From the NCBI GenBank assembly GCA_019635795.1, contig JAHBYV010000017.1:20182-84181 (forward strand): a DNA stretch of 64,000 nt, written 5' to 3'. Both the position numbers and the translations under genes were made by a program. This DNA is from Rhizobiaceae bacterium. Its GTDB lineage: Bacteria > Pseudomonadota > Alphaproteobacteria > Rhizobiales > Rhizobiaceae. This document shows, in pieces, positions 1 through 10,600 of this stretch. Numbering within the stretch: position 1 is the stretch's first letter; each line of letters opens with the position of its first letter. Under the pieces are notes generated by a model. That model was given only the letters and a program-made list of their open reading frames with translations. It made no database searches and was not told the origin of the DNA.

Positions 1-650
1 GGCTTTACAGAGCCACCATAGAGGATTCGAATAGTTTCAAAACCCTCACCGAGATGGCGCGAAAGCTCCGAACGAATATGAGCATGCGCGGCAGCAACGT
101 CAGGCAGCGTTGGTGTGAGGCCAGTGCCGATAGCCCAAACCGGCTCATATGCGATCACCGTATTTGAAGCTGTTGCACCCTGTGGCACAGAACCTTCGAT
201 CTGCGCAGTAAGAACATCCAGCGTAAGGCTTTTTTCACGCTGGCTTTGTGTCTCGCCGATGCAAATAATTGCCGTCAGGCCCGCTCTCCACGCAGCGAGA
301 GCCTTCTTTTGTACGATTTCATTCGTTTCGCCATGATCCGTCCGGCGTTCCGAATGACCAACTATCACAAAGCCGGCACCTGCATCCTTCAGCATCTCAG
401 CGGATATATCGCCGGTATGCGCGCCGCTTTGCGTTATCGCGCAGTCTTGACCGCCCACTCGCACGGGCGTTGAGGAAAGCACATCATGCGCCCGCGCAAC
501 TAACGTCGCCGGAGGACATATAAGCGCGTCAACCTGAACATCGAACCCATGTGTAAAAGCTTTTCCTATAGCAACCAGTTCCGGCACAGATGCTGATGTG
601 CCGTTCATCTTCCAGTTGCCCGCGATCAATGGGCGTATCGAAGTGGTCAC
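1..650 (-). CDS. tpiA: Triosephosphate isomerase, C-terminus cut by window edge
   Basis: Glycolytic and gluconeogenic enzyme that interconverts dihydroxyacetone phosphate and glyceraldehyde 3-phosphate in the cytosol. The reverse strand reads GNWKMNG near the N-terminus (substrate lysine), VIVGHSERR (catalytic His region), [11 protein letters not shown] (catalytic Glu, loop 6) and ILYGGSVKP (phosphate-binding loop) at the window edge. About 216 residues are present of the usual ~250, so the last few dozen lie outside. The GTG at 648-650 is chosen as start because GAGGAG sits just upstream of it and the N-terminus then matches the family. It is divergent from ppiD across a 150-bp gap that must hold both promoters. 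Confidence 0.95.
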   Translation of the reverse strand, partial: MTTSIRPLIAGNWKMNGTSASVPELVAIGKAFTHGFDVQVDALICPPATLVARAHDVLSSTPVRVGGQDCAITQSGAHTGDISAEMLKDAGAGFVIVGHSERRTDHGETNEIVQKKALAAWRAGLTAIICIGETQSQREKSLTLDVLTAQIEGSVPQGATASNTVIAYEPVWAIGTGLTPTLPDVAAAHAHIRSELSRHLGEGFETIRILYGGSVK

Positions 651-800
651 AGCGCGGTCTCCTCAATTAACTTTGAGCCTTCCCTACCAAAATGCGAACA
701 CAAAGCAATCGACACTGAAGCCCAAGGGCGCTATTGGCGATTGCCTCTGTCTGTTAATGCTGGTTAAGCGCACATTCTGGTGAGAACGGAAAAAGACTGA

Positions 801-2693
801 ATGCTTGATTCTCTGCGCAGGGCGACTCAAACGTGGATCGCCAAGTTACTTTTTATAATTCTCGTCATCAGCTTTGTCGGCTGGGGCGTGAGCGGGCAGA
901 TACAAAACGGTCCCTCTATGGATACGGTGGTGACTGTCGGCGACACGTCAGTCAGCCCCACCGAATACAGACTGGCTTACGATAGAGCGGTTGCGATCAT
1001 GTCGCAGCAATTCGGGACGCGTTTGACTGTCGAGCAAACCCGTATGTTCGGGCTTCCCCAGCAAGTGCTCGGCACCCTGGTGGGTGGCGCGGTTCTGAGT
1101 GAACAGGCGCGCCGTCTCGGTCTGGGACTGTCCAAAGACAGAATCGCAACCCTGACCGCCGAGGATCCTGCCTTCCGTGGATCGGATGGGCGCTTCGATC
1201 GCCAGCAATTCGACTACGTTTTGCGGCAAGTAGGAATGTCTGCACAGGATTATTTCGACACGCGCGCTAACGAGGCCGTGCGATTGCAGATCGTGGATGC
1301 GGCTGCCAACGGAATGGACGCCCCCGCCACATTCCTTCGCGCGGTTGCACTTTATCGCGGCGAAGATCGCACCGTTGAATATGTAGTCTTGCCGAAATCG
1401 TTGGTCGAACCCATCGAGGAACCTTCTGCTGAGATTTTGGCCAAATGGTTCGACGAGAACAAAGCGAAGTACTCTGCACCAGAATACCGAAAAATCGCCT
1501 ATGTGAAGCTTGAGCCAGAAGACATCGCTGACACCACTGCCATTGCAGATGAGCAGGTGAAGCAGGACTACGAGGCCCACAAGGATCGCTACACCACGCC
1601 TGAGACGCGTGCTGTGGATCAACTTGTGTTTTCATCGGAAGAGGAAGCACGCAAAGTTTCGGAGGAATTGAAATCCGGCGTTGTTTCATTTGATGCCGCG
1701 GTGGCGGCGCAAAACAAGCAAGCATCTGATGTCTCGCTCGGCTCCATAGCCAAGGATTCGTTTCCGGATAAGGCAGTTGCAGAGGCAGCCTTCAGCTTGA
1801 TCGAAGGGCAAACCAGCGACGTGGTCGCGGGCACTTTTGGGCCGGTTATCCTCCGCGTCAGCAAAATCAATCCGCAGGTGGTCAAGACGCTGGCCGAAGT
1901 TCAGGATGAGATTCGCAAAGACCTGGCGCTGACTGAAGCCAACCGCATTCTGCTTGACGTTCACGATGCTTATGAAGATGCCAGAGCTGGCGGGGCCTCG
2001 CTTGAGGATGCTGCGCAGCAGATGAAATTGAAGGTCGTCACAGTTGAGGCTGTGGACCGGCAAGGCAAGCGTCCAGACAGTACGGTGATCGACAATCTTC
2101 CAGCGTCCGCCGAGCTTCTCGAAGGCGCTTTCCAGGCTGAGGTGAAAGCAGAAAATCAGCCACTGAATATTGGTTCTACGGGGTATGTATTTTACGAAGT
2201 CGAATCCGTCGAACCGGCACGAGACCGCAAACTCGATGAGGTCAAGGAGCAAGTGGTTGCGGACTGGAAAGCCAATCAAGCGTCCCAGCGCTTGCAGGCT
2301 AAGGGCGATGATTTGGCAAAGAAGGCAGCCGACAGCAATGGCTTCGACGCCGCGGTATCCGCACTTGGCCTTGAGAAACAGACAAAGCGCGGACTAAAGC
2401 GCGGCGCAAATGATGTTGACTTTGGCCAGGAAGGCGTTGCCGCGGTATTTGCAGTCGCTGACGGACAGACAGGGCAGTTCAACGGCCCGGACGGAGAGTC
2501 TCGCATAGTATTCAGGGTAGTTGAGACGATTCAGCCAGCCAACGCTGACGCCTCTTCAATTCCGGAAGATGCTCGTAACACTTTTGCGGATGGCATGGCG
2601 AACGACCTGATCGATCAATTGGTGCAACGGCTTCGTGGAGAATACGATGTCGAAATCAATCAGGCAGCTATCGATCGCGCGTTGAGTTTCTGA
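801..2693 (+). CDS. ppiD: PpiD/SurA-type periplasmic peptidyl-prolyl isomerase, membrane anchored
   Basis: Inner-membrane-anchored periplasmic folding factor for outer-membrane and exported proteins. The product is 630 aa. A short cytoplasmic N-terminus is followed by one membrane helix (about residues 14-31, LLFIILVISFVGWGV), a SurA-like chaperone domain, and a parvulin-type region around residues 270-360 with the pattern FGPVILRV. The C-terminal part is charged and helical. Length and layout match the alphaproteobacterial PpiD/SurA_N_3 proteins. Whether the parvulin domain is catalytically active cannot be read from the sequence. The gene is followed after 6 bp by trpD, an arrangement seen in rhizobia and Brucella, so it probably heads the ppiD-trpD-trpC-moaC-moeA transcription unit. 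Confidence 0.9.
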   Translation: MLDSLRRATQTWIAKLLFIILVISFVGWGVSGQIQNGPSMDTVVTVGDTSVSPTEYRLAYDRAVAIMSQQFGTRLTVEQTRMFGLPQQVLGTLVGGAVLSEQARRLGLGLSKDRIATLTAEDPAFRGSDGRFDRQQFDYVLRQVGMSAQDYFDTRANEAVRLQIVDAAANGMDAPATFLRAVALYRGEDRTVEYVVLPKSLVEPIEEPSAEILAKWFDENKAKYSAPEYRKIAYVKLEPEDIADTTAIADEQVKQDYEAHKDRYTTPETRAVDQLVFSSEEEARKVSEELKSGVVSFDAAVAAQNKQASDVSLGSIAKDSFPDKAVAEAAFSLIEGQTSDVVAGTFGPVILRVSKINPQVVKTLAEVQDEIRKDLALTEANRILLDVHDAYEDARAGGASLEDAAQQMKLKVVTVEAVDRQGKRPDSTVIDNLPASAELLEGAFQAEVKAENQPLNIGSTGYVFYEVESVEPARDRKLDEVKEQVVADWKANQASQRLQAKGDDLAKKAADSNGFDAAVSALGLEKQTKRGLKRGANDVDFGQEGVAAVFAVADGQTGQFNGPDGESRIVFRVVETIQPANADASSIPEDARNTFADGMANDLIDQLVQRLRGEYDVEINQAAIDRALSF

Positions 2694-2699
2694 GGCACC

Positions 2700-3710
2700 A
2701 TGAGCGCACTAAAACCACACATTGCGAAGGTCGCTTCAGGCAACTCCCTTTCGTTCGAAGAAGCCAAAGAGGCTTTCGAAATTATCATGTCGGGCGATGC
2801 CACGCCCGGCCAGATCGGCGGCTTCCTTATGGCGCTGCGAGTGCGGGGTGAGACGATCGACGAGATCGGTGGTGCCGTGTCAACCATGCGTGATAAGATG
2901 GTACGCGTGAATGCACCAGAATCTGCAGTGGATATCGTCGGAACCGGTGGGGACGGTCAGCACAGCCTCAACATTTCAACAGCTTCCGCCTTTGTCATTG
3001 CGGGTGCTGGTGTTCCTGTCGCGAAGCATGGCAATCGGAATCTATCCTCTCAGACTGGATCGGCCGATGTCCTCACGGCCTTGGGCGTGAAGCTCGACAT
3101 CGATGCCTCGCAAATCAGCCGCTGCATCAATGAAGCAGGCATCGGCTTCATGTTCGCGCCCTCACACCACCCCGCAATGCGCCATGTAGGCCCGACGCGG
3201 GTTGAGCTTGGTACGCGAACAATATTCAACCTGTTGGGGCCACTATCAAACCCCGCAGGTGTCAAGCGCCAACTCGTGGGGGTTTTTGCTCCGGAATGGA
3301 TCGTGCCGGTCGCCGAAACGCTTCGTACCCTCGGCGCGGTACACGCATGGGTCGTCCATGGCGACGGCTTTGACGAGATCACGGCAACGGGTGTGACTGA
3401 GGTCGCCGAGCTGAAATCCGGGAAAGTCGATGCATTTTCCGTGCAACCTTCAGACGTTGGCCTGCCAATGTACAGCAAGGAAGAACTAAGAGGTGGTGAC
3501 CCTGCCGCCAACGCCGGTGCGCTCAACGCCTTGCTGGAAGGCGCGCCTGGAGCATATCGGGATACCGTGCTGATGAACGCAGGAGCCGGGCTTCTTGTGG
3601 CTGGCATGGTAGCCAACTACAAGGAAGGCGTAGAACGCGCAGCAGCGGTCATCGATAGCGGCCAAGCCCTTGCGACACTTCAGCGACTTATAAAGGTTTC
3701 AAACAGCTGA
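2700..3710 (+). CDS. trpD: Anthranilate phosphoribosyltransferase
   Basis: Joins anthranilate to PRPP in tryptophan synthesis. The product is 336 aa, the usual length for a stand-alone TrpD. The glycine-rich PRPP/Mg loop [14 protein letters not shown] is at about residues 81-94, and [21 protein letters not shown] begins at about residue 109. [22 protein letters not shown] follows in the anthranilate-site region. There is no fused TrpG glutaminase domain, so anthranilate synthase must be encoded elsewhere. The stop codon overlaps the trpC start by one base (TGATG), implying translational coupling. Confidence 0.97.
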   Translation: MSALKPHIAKVASGNSLSFEEAKEAFEIIMSGDATPGQIGGFLMALRVRGETIDEIGGAVSTMRDKMVRVNAPESAVDIVGTGGDGQHSLNISTASAFVIAGAGVPVAKHGNRNLSSQTGSADVLTALGVKLDIDASQISRCINEAGIGFMFAPSHHPAMRHVGPTRVELGTRTIFNLLGPLSNPAGVKRQLVGVFAPEWIVPVAETLRTLGAVHAWVVHGDGFDEITATGVTEVAELKSGKVDAFSVQPSDVGLPMYSKEELRGGDPAANAGALNALLEGAPGAYRDTVLMNAGAGLLVAGMVANYKEGVERAAAVIDSGQALATLQRLIKVSNS

Positions 3711-4528
3711 TGGCTGACATACTTCGCAAAATAGAAATCTATAAGCGTCAGGAAATCGAGGCTGCTAAATCGCAGATTTCGCTGACGGATATTAAAGCAC
3801 ACGCCAAGAATGCGGATGCGCCACGCGGTTTCCTCAAGGCGTTGCAGGCCAGAAGCGACGAAGGCATGATCGGTCTGATAGCCGAAATAAAGAAAGCCAG
3901 CCCGTCGAAAGGTCTCATTCGAGCAGATTTTGACCCTCCTACCCTTGCAAAAGCCTATCAGGCAGGCGGTGCAGCATGTCTTTCTGTTTTAACTGATCGC
4001 CCTTCATTTCAAGGCGCGCCCGAATATCTGACCAACGCGCGGCAAGCAGTTTCTTTACCTGTACTGCGGAAGGACTTCATGTTTGATCCATACCAGGTCT
4101 ATGAGGCTCGGGCTTGGGGCGCTGACTGTATCCTCCTCATCATGGCAAGCCTGAATGACGCCGTAGCTGCTGTTCTGGAAGATACTGCATTCGAGTTGGG
4201 AATGGACGTCCTGATTGAAGTCCACGATGAACCTGAAATGGATCGCGCTCTAAAACTTCAATCGCGACTCGTGGGCATTAACAATCGTGACCTGCGCACC
4301 TTTAACGTGTCGTTGGAAACGTCTGAAAAGCTCGCAGGAATGGTTCCCGAATCTCACCTTCTCGTTAGTGAGAGTGGTATTTTCACGCACGCAGATTGTG
4401 AACGGCTTGGCAAGTCTGGCATCTCAACGTTTCTGGTCGGTGAAAGCCTCATGCGGCAGGACGATGTGGCCTCAGCTACCGCAATTCTGCTCGGCAATAG
4501 TGCCCCCGCCCATTTGGCAAGCGCCTGA
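3710..4528 (+). CDS. trpC: Indole-3-glycerol phosphate synthase
   Basis: Converts carboxyphenylamino-deoxyribulose phosphate to indole-3-glycerol phosphate, a (beta/alpha)8 barrel. The product is 272 aa. Family motifs are visible: [12 protein letters not shown] (residues 58-68, catalytic and phosphate-binding Lys), [32 protein letters not shown], and [11 protein letters not shown] with GESLMRQDD near the C-terminus. It is a monofunctional TrpC with no TrpF fusion. It is coupled to trpD by a 1-bp overlap and followed after 2 bp by moaC, so tryptophan and molybdopterin genes share a transcription unit here. Confidence 0.97.
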   Translation: MADILRKIEIYKRQEIEAAKSQISLTDIKAHAKNADAPRGFLKALQARSDEGMIGLIAEIKKASPSKGLIRADFDPPTLAKAYQAGGAACLSVLTDRPSFQGAPEYLTNARQAVSLPVLRKDFMFDPYQVYEARAWGADCILLIMASLNDAVAAVLEDTAFELGMDVLIEVHDEPEMDRALKLQSRLVGINNRDLRTFNVSLETSEKLAGMVPESHLLVSESGIFTHADCERLGKSGISTFLVGESLMRQDDVASATAILLGNSAPAHLASA

Positions 4529-4530
4529 CC

Positions 4531-5010
4531 ATGCCCAAACTCACACATATCGACGAGCAAGGCCGCGCCAGCATGGTCGACGTGGGTGAGAAGAACGACA
4601 CTGCGCGGATAGCGGTCGCAGAGGGCTTCGTGGTTATGCGCAAAGAAACCCTCGCCATGATCATCGGTGGCAATGCACCGAAGGGAGATGTCATTGCGAC
4701 GGCCCGGATCGCCGGGATCATGGCCGCCAAGAAAGCCTCAGATCTTATTCCTCTTTGCCACCCGCTCCTTTTGAATAAAGTGTCCGTGGAAATTGAAGCG
4801 GACGAAAGCCTGCCCGGCCTGCATGTAACCGCAAATGTGCGTGTTACCGGCAAGACGGGGGTGGAGATGGAGGCGCTGACCGCCGTTTCGATTGCCTGTC
4901 TTACGCTTTACGATATGGCAAAGGCAACCGACCGAGGAATGAGCATTACGAATGTCCGGCTTGTTGAGAAGGCCGGTGGCAAGTCTGGAGCTTATCGTCG
5001 GGGGGAATAA
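4531..5010 (+). CDS. moaC: Cyclic pyranopterin monophosphate synthase MoaC
   Basis: Second half of the first step of molybdenum cofactor synthesis: it closes the cyclic phosphate ring after MoaA. The product is 159 aa. It carries the MoaC signatures [16 protein letters not shown] (residues 14-29), [13 protein letters not shown] (active-site region) and [22 protein letters not shown] followed by KATDRGMSI. The stop overlaps the moeA start by one base (TAATG). MoaA and MoaB/MogA are not in this window. Confidence 0.97.
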   Translation: MPKLTHIDEQGRASMVDVGEKNDTARIAVAEGFVVMRKETLAMIIGGNAPKGDVIATARIAGIMAAKKASDLIPLCHPLLLNKVSVEIEADESLPGLHVTANVRVTGKTGVEMEALTAVSIACLTLYDMAKATDRGMSITNVRLVEKAGGKSGAYRRGE

Positions 5011-6215
5011 TGGCACTTTTGCCAGTCGAAGAAGCCCTTTCCCGCGTCCTCGAGACAGCCAAGCCAACGGACGAAGAAAAGCTGGCTCTGAATGAAGCTG
5101 CTGGCCGGATTTTGTCCAGACCAGTTTACTCACTGCGTACGCATCCCCCTTTTAACGCATCTGCAATGGATGGCTACGCGGTTCGCTTCGCTGATCTATC
5201 GAAAGCGCCGGCCAAGTTACGCATTATTGGACAATCAGCGGCAGGTTCCGGTTTTCACGGAAGTATCGGGTTCCGTGAAACTGTACGGATTTTCACTGGT
5301 GCCCCGGTTCCGCGAGGAGCTGATACGGTCATTATTCAGGAGAATACGCACAATCTCGATGGCGACGAAGTGGAAATCCTTCAACCCGCGCCGCTTGGCA
5401 AAAACATACGGCAGCAAGCGCTCGATTTTTCCGAGGGCGATTTACTGCTTGAGAGAGGTCGGTCACTGGATCCTGCTGCACTGTCGCTTGCCGCAGCAGG
5501 AAACCACACTTCGGTTTTTGTTTGGAAGAAGCCTGTTGTCGCTCTGATTGCAACCGGCGACGAGTTGGTGCCACCCGGTGATGTCCTTGGACCGGATCAG
5601 ATTATCTCCTCAAATTCTTACGGCGTGGCGGCAATCATCAAAGAGGCTGGCGGCACTGTAATTGATCTGGGAATAGTCCCAGACAATCGTGAACTATTAC
5701 ACGCAGCGGTTCAGAGCGCATTGGACTCACGCGCAGATGTTGTTGTCACACTCGGCGGCGCTTCCGTCGGCGACCATGATTTCGTAAATCCCGTTCTCAC
5801 TGCGCACGGTTTTCGGTTTGATTTCTGGAAGATCGCAATGCGACCGGGAAAGCCATTGATGTTCGGGAGATTGGGCACAAGCCGTTGTCTTGGTCTGCCG
5901 GGCAATCCAGTCTCAAGCCTTATATGCTCGCACTTGTTCTTGAAGCCGTTAATATACGCCCTTGGAGGGCAAAAGCAGCCAAATAATATCACCGACGCGA
6001 TTCTTGAGGTGCCGTTAGCAGCGAATGACTCCCGTCAGGATTATGTCCGCGCCACCGCAGAAATGCGAAACGGGACTATGTACGTCCAACCGTTTGAACA
6101 GCAAGATTCCTCCCTACTGCGAGCTCTCGCTGACGCCAATTGTGCAATCATACGTCCACCAGAGGCCAGTCCGGCCAAAAAGGGCGACAGTTGCCAAATC
6201 ATGCTGCTTCGCTGA
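5010..6215 (+). CDS. moeA: Molybdopterin molybdenumtransferase MoeA
   Basis: Inserts molybdate into adenylylated molybdopterin to form the active cofactor. The product is 401 aa, normal for MoeA. Motifs in order: HPPFNASAMDGYAV (domain 1), TGAPVPRGADTVIIQE, TGDELVPPGD (MogA-like domain III), GGASVGDHDF, and MRPGKPLMFGRL followed by GLPGNPVSS. A C-terminal beta domain follows. It is translationally coupled to moaC. The gap to lexA holds the SOS operator, so lexA has its own promoter. Confidence 0.97.
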   Translation: MALLPVEEALSRVLETAKPTDEEKLALNEAAGRILSRPVYSLRTHPPFNASAMDGYAVRFADLSKAPAKLRIIGQSAAGSGFHGSIGFRETVRIFTGAPVPRGADTVIIQENTHNLDGDEVEILQPAPLGKNIRQQALDFSEGDLLLERGRSLDPAALSLAAAGNHTSVFVWKKPVVALIATGDELVPPGDVLGPDQIISSNSYGVAAIIKEAGGTVIDLGIVPDNRELLHAAVQSALDSRADVVVTLGGASVGDHDFVNPVLTAHGFRFDFWKIAMRPGKPLMFGRLGTSRCLGLPGNPVSSLICSHLFLKPLIYALGGQKQPNNITDAILEVPLAANDSRQDYVRATAEMRNGTMYVQPFEQQDSSLLRALADANCAIIRPPEASPAKKGDSCQIMLLR

Positions 6216-6265
6216 ACGATGCCAAACCTTTCTGCCCACACTTAATAGAAAGTTAAACACTTGAA

Positions 6266-6280
6266 GAACACAACTGGAAC
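6266..6280. promoter_or_regulatory. LexA operator (alphaproteobacterial SOS box)
   Basis: GAAC-N7-GAAC (GAACACAACTGGAAC), the inverse of the alphaproteobacterial consensus GTTC-N7-GTTC. It ends 54 bp before the lexA start, the expected place for LexA autorepression. Confidence 0.85.
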
Positions 6281-6291
6281 AGATAGTGTTT

Positions 6292-6306
6292 GTTCCTGAT
6301 TTGTTT
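6292..6306. promoter_or_regulatory. Possible second, degenerate SOS box
   Basis: GTTC-N7-GTTT, one mismatch from the direct consensus and opposite in orientation to the perfect box, 11 bp downstream of it. It lies in the likely leader or promoter of lexA. It could be a weak second LexA site or chance. Confidence 0.4.
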
Positions 6307-6334
6307 TTCGTCTGATTCCTTTGGTGGGCCACAC

Positions 6335-7048
6335 ATGTTGACGCGCAAGCAACACGAACTTCTCATTTTCATCCATGAGCGCATGAAGGAATCTGGAATC
6401 CCGCCTTCATTCGACGAAATGAAAGAAGCGCTGGATCTGGCTTCCAAGTCTGGCATTCACCGTCTCATCACCGCGCTGGAAGAGCGCGGCTTTATTCGGA
6501 GGCTTCCCAATAGGGCAAGAGCATTGGAAGTACTCAGACTGCCGGATTCAATTGCACCCGGCCTTGGCGGACCAAGGAAATTTTCGCCAAGTGTAATTGA
6601 GGGTTCGCTCGGAAAGTCTTCGACCCCAGCTTCGTCGCGCCGTCCGCCAACGAGTGCTGACGATGTTGCAGTGGCTGTGCCTGTCATGGGACGGATCGCA
6701 GCCGGTGTTCCCATTGACGCCATACAGAATCACACGCACAGCATTTCTGTTCCTCCCGGCATGATCGCGGGGGGCGACCATTATGCCCTTGAGGTCAAGG
6801 GAGACTCGATGATCGAAGCCGGGATTTTTGATGGTGACACTGTGGTCATACGGCAGACAAATTCGGCTAATCCCGGCGATATTGTCGTTGCGCTGGTAGA
6901 TGACGAAGAGGCTACCTTGAAGCGCTTTCGTCGCAAAGGAGCCTCCATCGCATTGGAAGCTGCAAATCCAAGCTATGAAACGCGTATATTTCCACCAGAT
7001 CGAGTGAAGGTTCAGGGACGGCTTGTCGGTTTGATCCGAGTTTATTGA
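6335..7048 (+). CDS. lexA: SOS repressor LexA
   Basis: Represses DNA-damage response genes and self-cleaves when RecA filaments form. The product is 237 aa. An N-terminal winged helix-turn-helix ([10 protein letters not shown] onward, residues 1-65) is followed by a linker and a C-terminal S24 peptidase fold. The cleavage bond is A123-G124 in GRIAAGVP, the nucleophile is S158 in KGDSMIEAG, and the general base is K196 in ATLKRF. The start is at MLTRKQ, where LexA proteins begin; an upstream in-frame start would add 15 unrelated residues and run into the operator region. Autoregulation is supported by the SOS box upstream. Confidence 0.97.
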   Translation: MLTRKQHELLIFIHERMKESGIPPSFDEMKEALDLASKSGIHRLITALEERGFIRRLPNRARALEVLRLPDSIAPGLGGPRKFSPSVIEGSLGKSSTPASSRRPPTSADDVAVAVPVMGRIAAGVPIDAIQNHTHSISVPPGMIAGGDHYALEVKGDSMIEAGIFDGDTVVIRQTNSANPGDIVVALVDDEEATLKRFRRKGASIALEAANPSYETRIFPPDRVKVQGRLVGLIRVY

Positions 7049-7101
7049 CCCAAACCCTATCTCGTCGGGCGGTTTAACGCAGCTTGTGCTTTCCTATACG
7101 G

Positions 7102-7140
7102 ACGCGCGCATAATCGGTATATGCGCGCGTTGTGCTTTTT
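7102..7140 (+). terminator. Rho-independent terminator after lexA
   Basis: Perfect 11-bp stem (ACGCGCGCATA at 7102-7112, TATGCGCGCGT at 7120-7130) with a 7-base loop, followed by TGTGC and a T run, 54 bp after the lexA stop. Confidence 0.8.
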
Positions 7141-7611
7141 TCGGAACCTGCCGTTTGAGCTCGTTTTTTAGGCATTTTTGATGCCCGGCTGAGCGCGTCT
7201 GATTGAGACGGCACAAATTGGGTAGCTGGGTGGAGGCAAAGTCCGTTTCTCCATAATATTGGATGTGACAGGTTCTTGCCCTTCTCATAGCGCGCCGGTT
7301 CCGGGCCGCAAACTTTGTTGTGACACGACTACGAACCCCATTTAGAACCTAGTCTACCGTGCATGAATAGTGATCGCACACGGTGTGTTCTGCGCATTTG
7401 CTATTTATCTTTTTCTTTTTTAGCATATTGTATTTTTTGATTCGAATTTTGTTTGGTGTTTGCGATGCCCTGCCCTCCCCCATTTGTTGCCACCAATTAT
7501 CACAGAGACCACCGCTATCCCAACTTGCTCATTCACAAATTGTCCTGATCTACATCCTGGTTAGGGCAACCACGTAATCCGCTTCGCTTCCGCATTCTTA
7601 CGAGATTCTAA
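7141..7611. other. Long AT-rich region upstream of the adhesin gene
   Basis: No credible gene; the only short open frames are low-complexity, rich in Phe and Leu. The second half is T-rich (around 7400-7460) and compositionally unlike flanking genes. It holds an 11-bp palindrome, CACACGGTGTG (7377-7387), that could be an operator. The ribosome-binding site directly before the adhesin start is weak. This is probably a long regulated promoter and leader, and possibly a junction left by acquisition of the adhesin gene. Confidence 0.5.
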
Positions 7612-10600
7612 ATGGCCACCTTATCTGTACTCACCGACCGCCCCAATACAGAGGTTAACGGAAGCATTTCTGCTCCTCAGGCACAGTCAAATCTCGTTAT
7701 TCAAGACTCTGCGAGTAATGTGACAAATTATATTCGCCAAGGAAGCGATCTAATCGTTCAGATGGAGAGCGGAAAGAGCTATCTTATCAGGAATTTCGCT
7801 ATAAACGGGGCCGATTTTCACAACCTGATATTTAGCCAAGGTAGCGTCAATACATTGGTTGATTTGTCTGGGGCGTTTATATCCGTACCAGCAGGCATTT
7901 TGCCTGCCGGAGCAATAACTCTGGAAGTGTTAGGCGCTGGAACATCCACTGGCGTTCTTTTGGGCATACTCGGAACTGCCGTCGCTGTCGGCGGTGTCGG
8001 CGCGGCCTTGGCTACCGGAGGGGGTGGTGACACGACCGCCCCACACAAGCTATCCGCAATTAAGGTCCGTGATGATGTGGAAAATCTCACCGGCGAGCTT
8101 CAGTCAGGGGACTTGACCAATGACAATCGCCCCACATTTAGCGGAACAGATGGCGAAGCGGGCGCGCGTGTTGAACTCAGGGACCGAAGCGGAGTGGTTC
8201 TGGCAACCACTACTGTTGCCGGCGACGGCACCTGGAGTCTGACGCCTTCAGATTCTTTATCTGAGGGTTTCAACAAACTCTCACTCGTACAGATTGATAG
8301 CGCTGGGAACGAAGGTGAAGCGGTCGAATTCGATATTATCGTCGATTCAGTTGCACCATCTGCACCCTCGGCAATTGCCACCTATATTGACGATGTCGGT
8401 TTGCCTACACCCGCATCAACTGCGTCCGTCACCAACGATGTCAAGCCTTCTCTGAATATAGTTAAGCTAGTTGAAGGAAGTCCCGCTCTTTATGTCGACG
8501 GTGTACGTGTAGAGTCCATTTATGACGCTGCAGCCGGCACTTTGACGCCTGTCCAAGCGCTCGCAGACGGGCAGCATAAATTCACTTGGACCATCACTGA
8601 CAGTGCAGGCAATGAAAGCAAACAGAGTTCAGCATTCCTTCTGGCTGTCGATTCTACCCCTCCGCTGCAGACCATCGTAATTAACTCTATAGTTGATGAT
8701 GCAGGATCGTTGCAGGGTAGTATCAGCTCTGGCTCAACAACAGACGATGGATCACCAACACTTTCAGGCATATTATCCGCTCGTCTTGGTCGGAATGAAA
8801 AGCTTGAGGTGCTACGCGATGGCGTGGTCATCGGCACGGCTATTGTTAAAGGAACAGATTGGGTATTTTCAGACACCGGGTTAGCTGACGGAAGCCACAA
8901 CTATACCCTTCGAATTGTCGATCAGGCCGGAAATGTCAGCGAAACATCGAATTCTTACAACATTCTGTTAGATACGCGCGTTCCATCGGCAATCGCGACA
9001 ATAGTTGCGGCTAAAGACACGTTCGGGGCTATACAGGGCAATGTACCGAACGGCGGCTTCACCAATGACGCCGGTCCTGAATTAATCGGAAACCTCTCCT
9101 CGCCTTTGGGTTCCGGTGAATATCTTGAAATTTTGCGCGATGGCGTTTCCCTTGGTCAGGCTGTCGTAGAGGGCACAAGTTGGACCTTTAGCGACACGGA
9201 TTTGGTTTATGGAGCCACTTATTCCTACTCAGTCCGCGTTGTGGATCGAGCCGGTAACATCGGCAGTCTTTCTAATACTTATACCATATCTATCGACCTT
9301 GTCGGCACCGTATCATTGATTTCGGATGATCAAGGGACGATAACCGGTTCCATCGCGTCGGGAGCAACAACCGATGATACATCCCCTGTCTTGTCCGGAA
9401 CGTTGACCGACACTCTGCCAACCGGTGGCGCACTTGAAGTGCTGCGCAATGGCGTGGTCATCGGCACGGCAACCGTCACCGGCACAAACTGGACCTATGC
9501 CGACACAGGCCTTCTCGACGGCACAAGCTACAGCTATACGGTGCGGGTCCGCGATGCCGCCGGCAATGCCGGCACAGCCTCGGCCGCCCACACTATCATC
9601 ATCGACACCAGCGTTCCGACCGCAGCGATCAGCTCGATCACTGACGATGTGTCGCGCAATACCGGCACAATCGCAAGTGGCGGGATGACCAACGATGCCA
9701 GCCCGGCACTTGCGGGCACATTGTCAGCAGCGCTTGGTTCGGGAGACATTGTGCAGGTTCTGCGCGATGGCACGGTCATCGGCAATGCGACGGTCACCGG
9801 CACAAACTGGACCTATGCCGACACAGGTGTGACAGATGGCGCGCATTCCTACACGGTCAAGGTTGTAGACCTTGCAGGCAACAGCAGCACCACAGCTGCC
9901 TACGCCATCACGGTTGACACGACGGCGCCAGGCACCCCCACGATCAAGACGATCTCCAACGACTATGGCACAGCGGGTGACTTCACCACCTATGCGAACT
10001 CGGTCGTCGTTACCGGTGAGGCGGAGGCTGGAATAACAGTTGAAATCCTGCTTGGTTCAACTGTTGTTGGCACCGCGACAGCTGACAGTACCGGCATCTG
10101 GCAGTCGGGCAACATTGATATCAGCTCGATAGCTATTGGCAGCTCAGGTACGCTCAAAGTGCGCGCCGTCGATACGGCGGGTAACGCTTCCGCCGACGTC
10201 ACACAGACAGTCACCAAGTATGAAACAACAATTAGCGCGAGCACTCTCGCGCCAACCCAAGGCTTCGTCATTCAGGGCGACACTGCCGGCGATAATTTTG
10301 GTCGCAGTGTTTCGCTGGCAGGCGACGTAAACGGCGACGGCATCGCTGATATGATCGTCGGCGCACCATACGGCGACGATGGTGGTACGACCGCAGGCGA
10401 GGCCTATATCATCTTCGGGCGCAGCAATGGCAATTTCGGAACACTGACCGGCGGGCGGAATGTACTCGACGTTACGAACCTTCTTCCAACCCAAGGTTTC
10501 ATCATTCAGGGCGATACCACGAGCGACCAGCTTGGGTTTGGCGTTTCAAGGGCCGGCGACATTAACGGCGATGGCATCGAGGATCTCGTTGCTGGCGCTG

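Noticed and set aside
948-2279. Reverse-strand frames of 224 and 197 codons under ppiD
   Set aside because: Shadows of the strongly supported ppiD frame; no family motifs and no start signals.
7383-7577. 64-codon Phe/Leu-rich frame upstream of the adhesin
   Set aside because: Low complexity in a T-rich stretch, no ribosome-binding site, no pattern of a real membrane protein.
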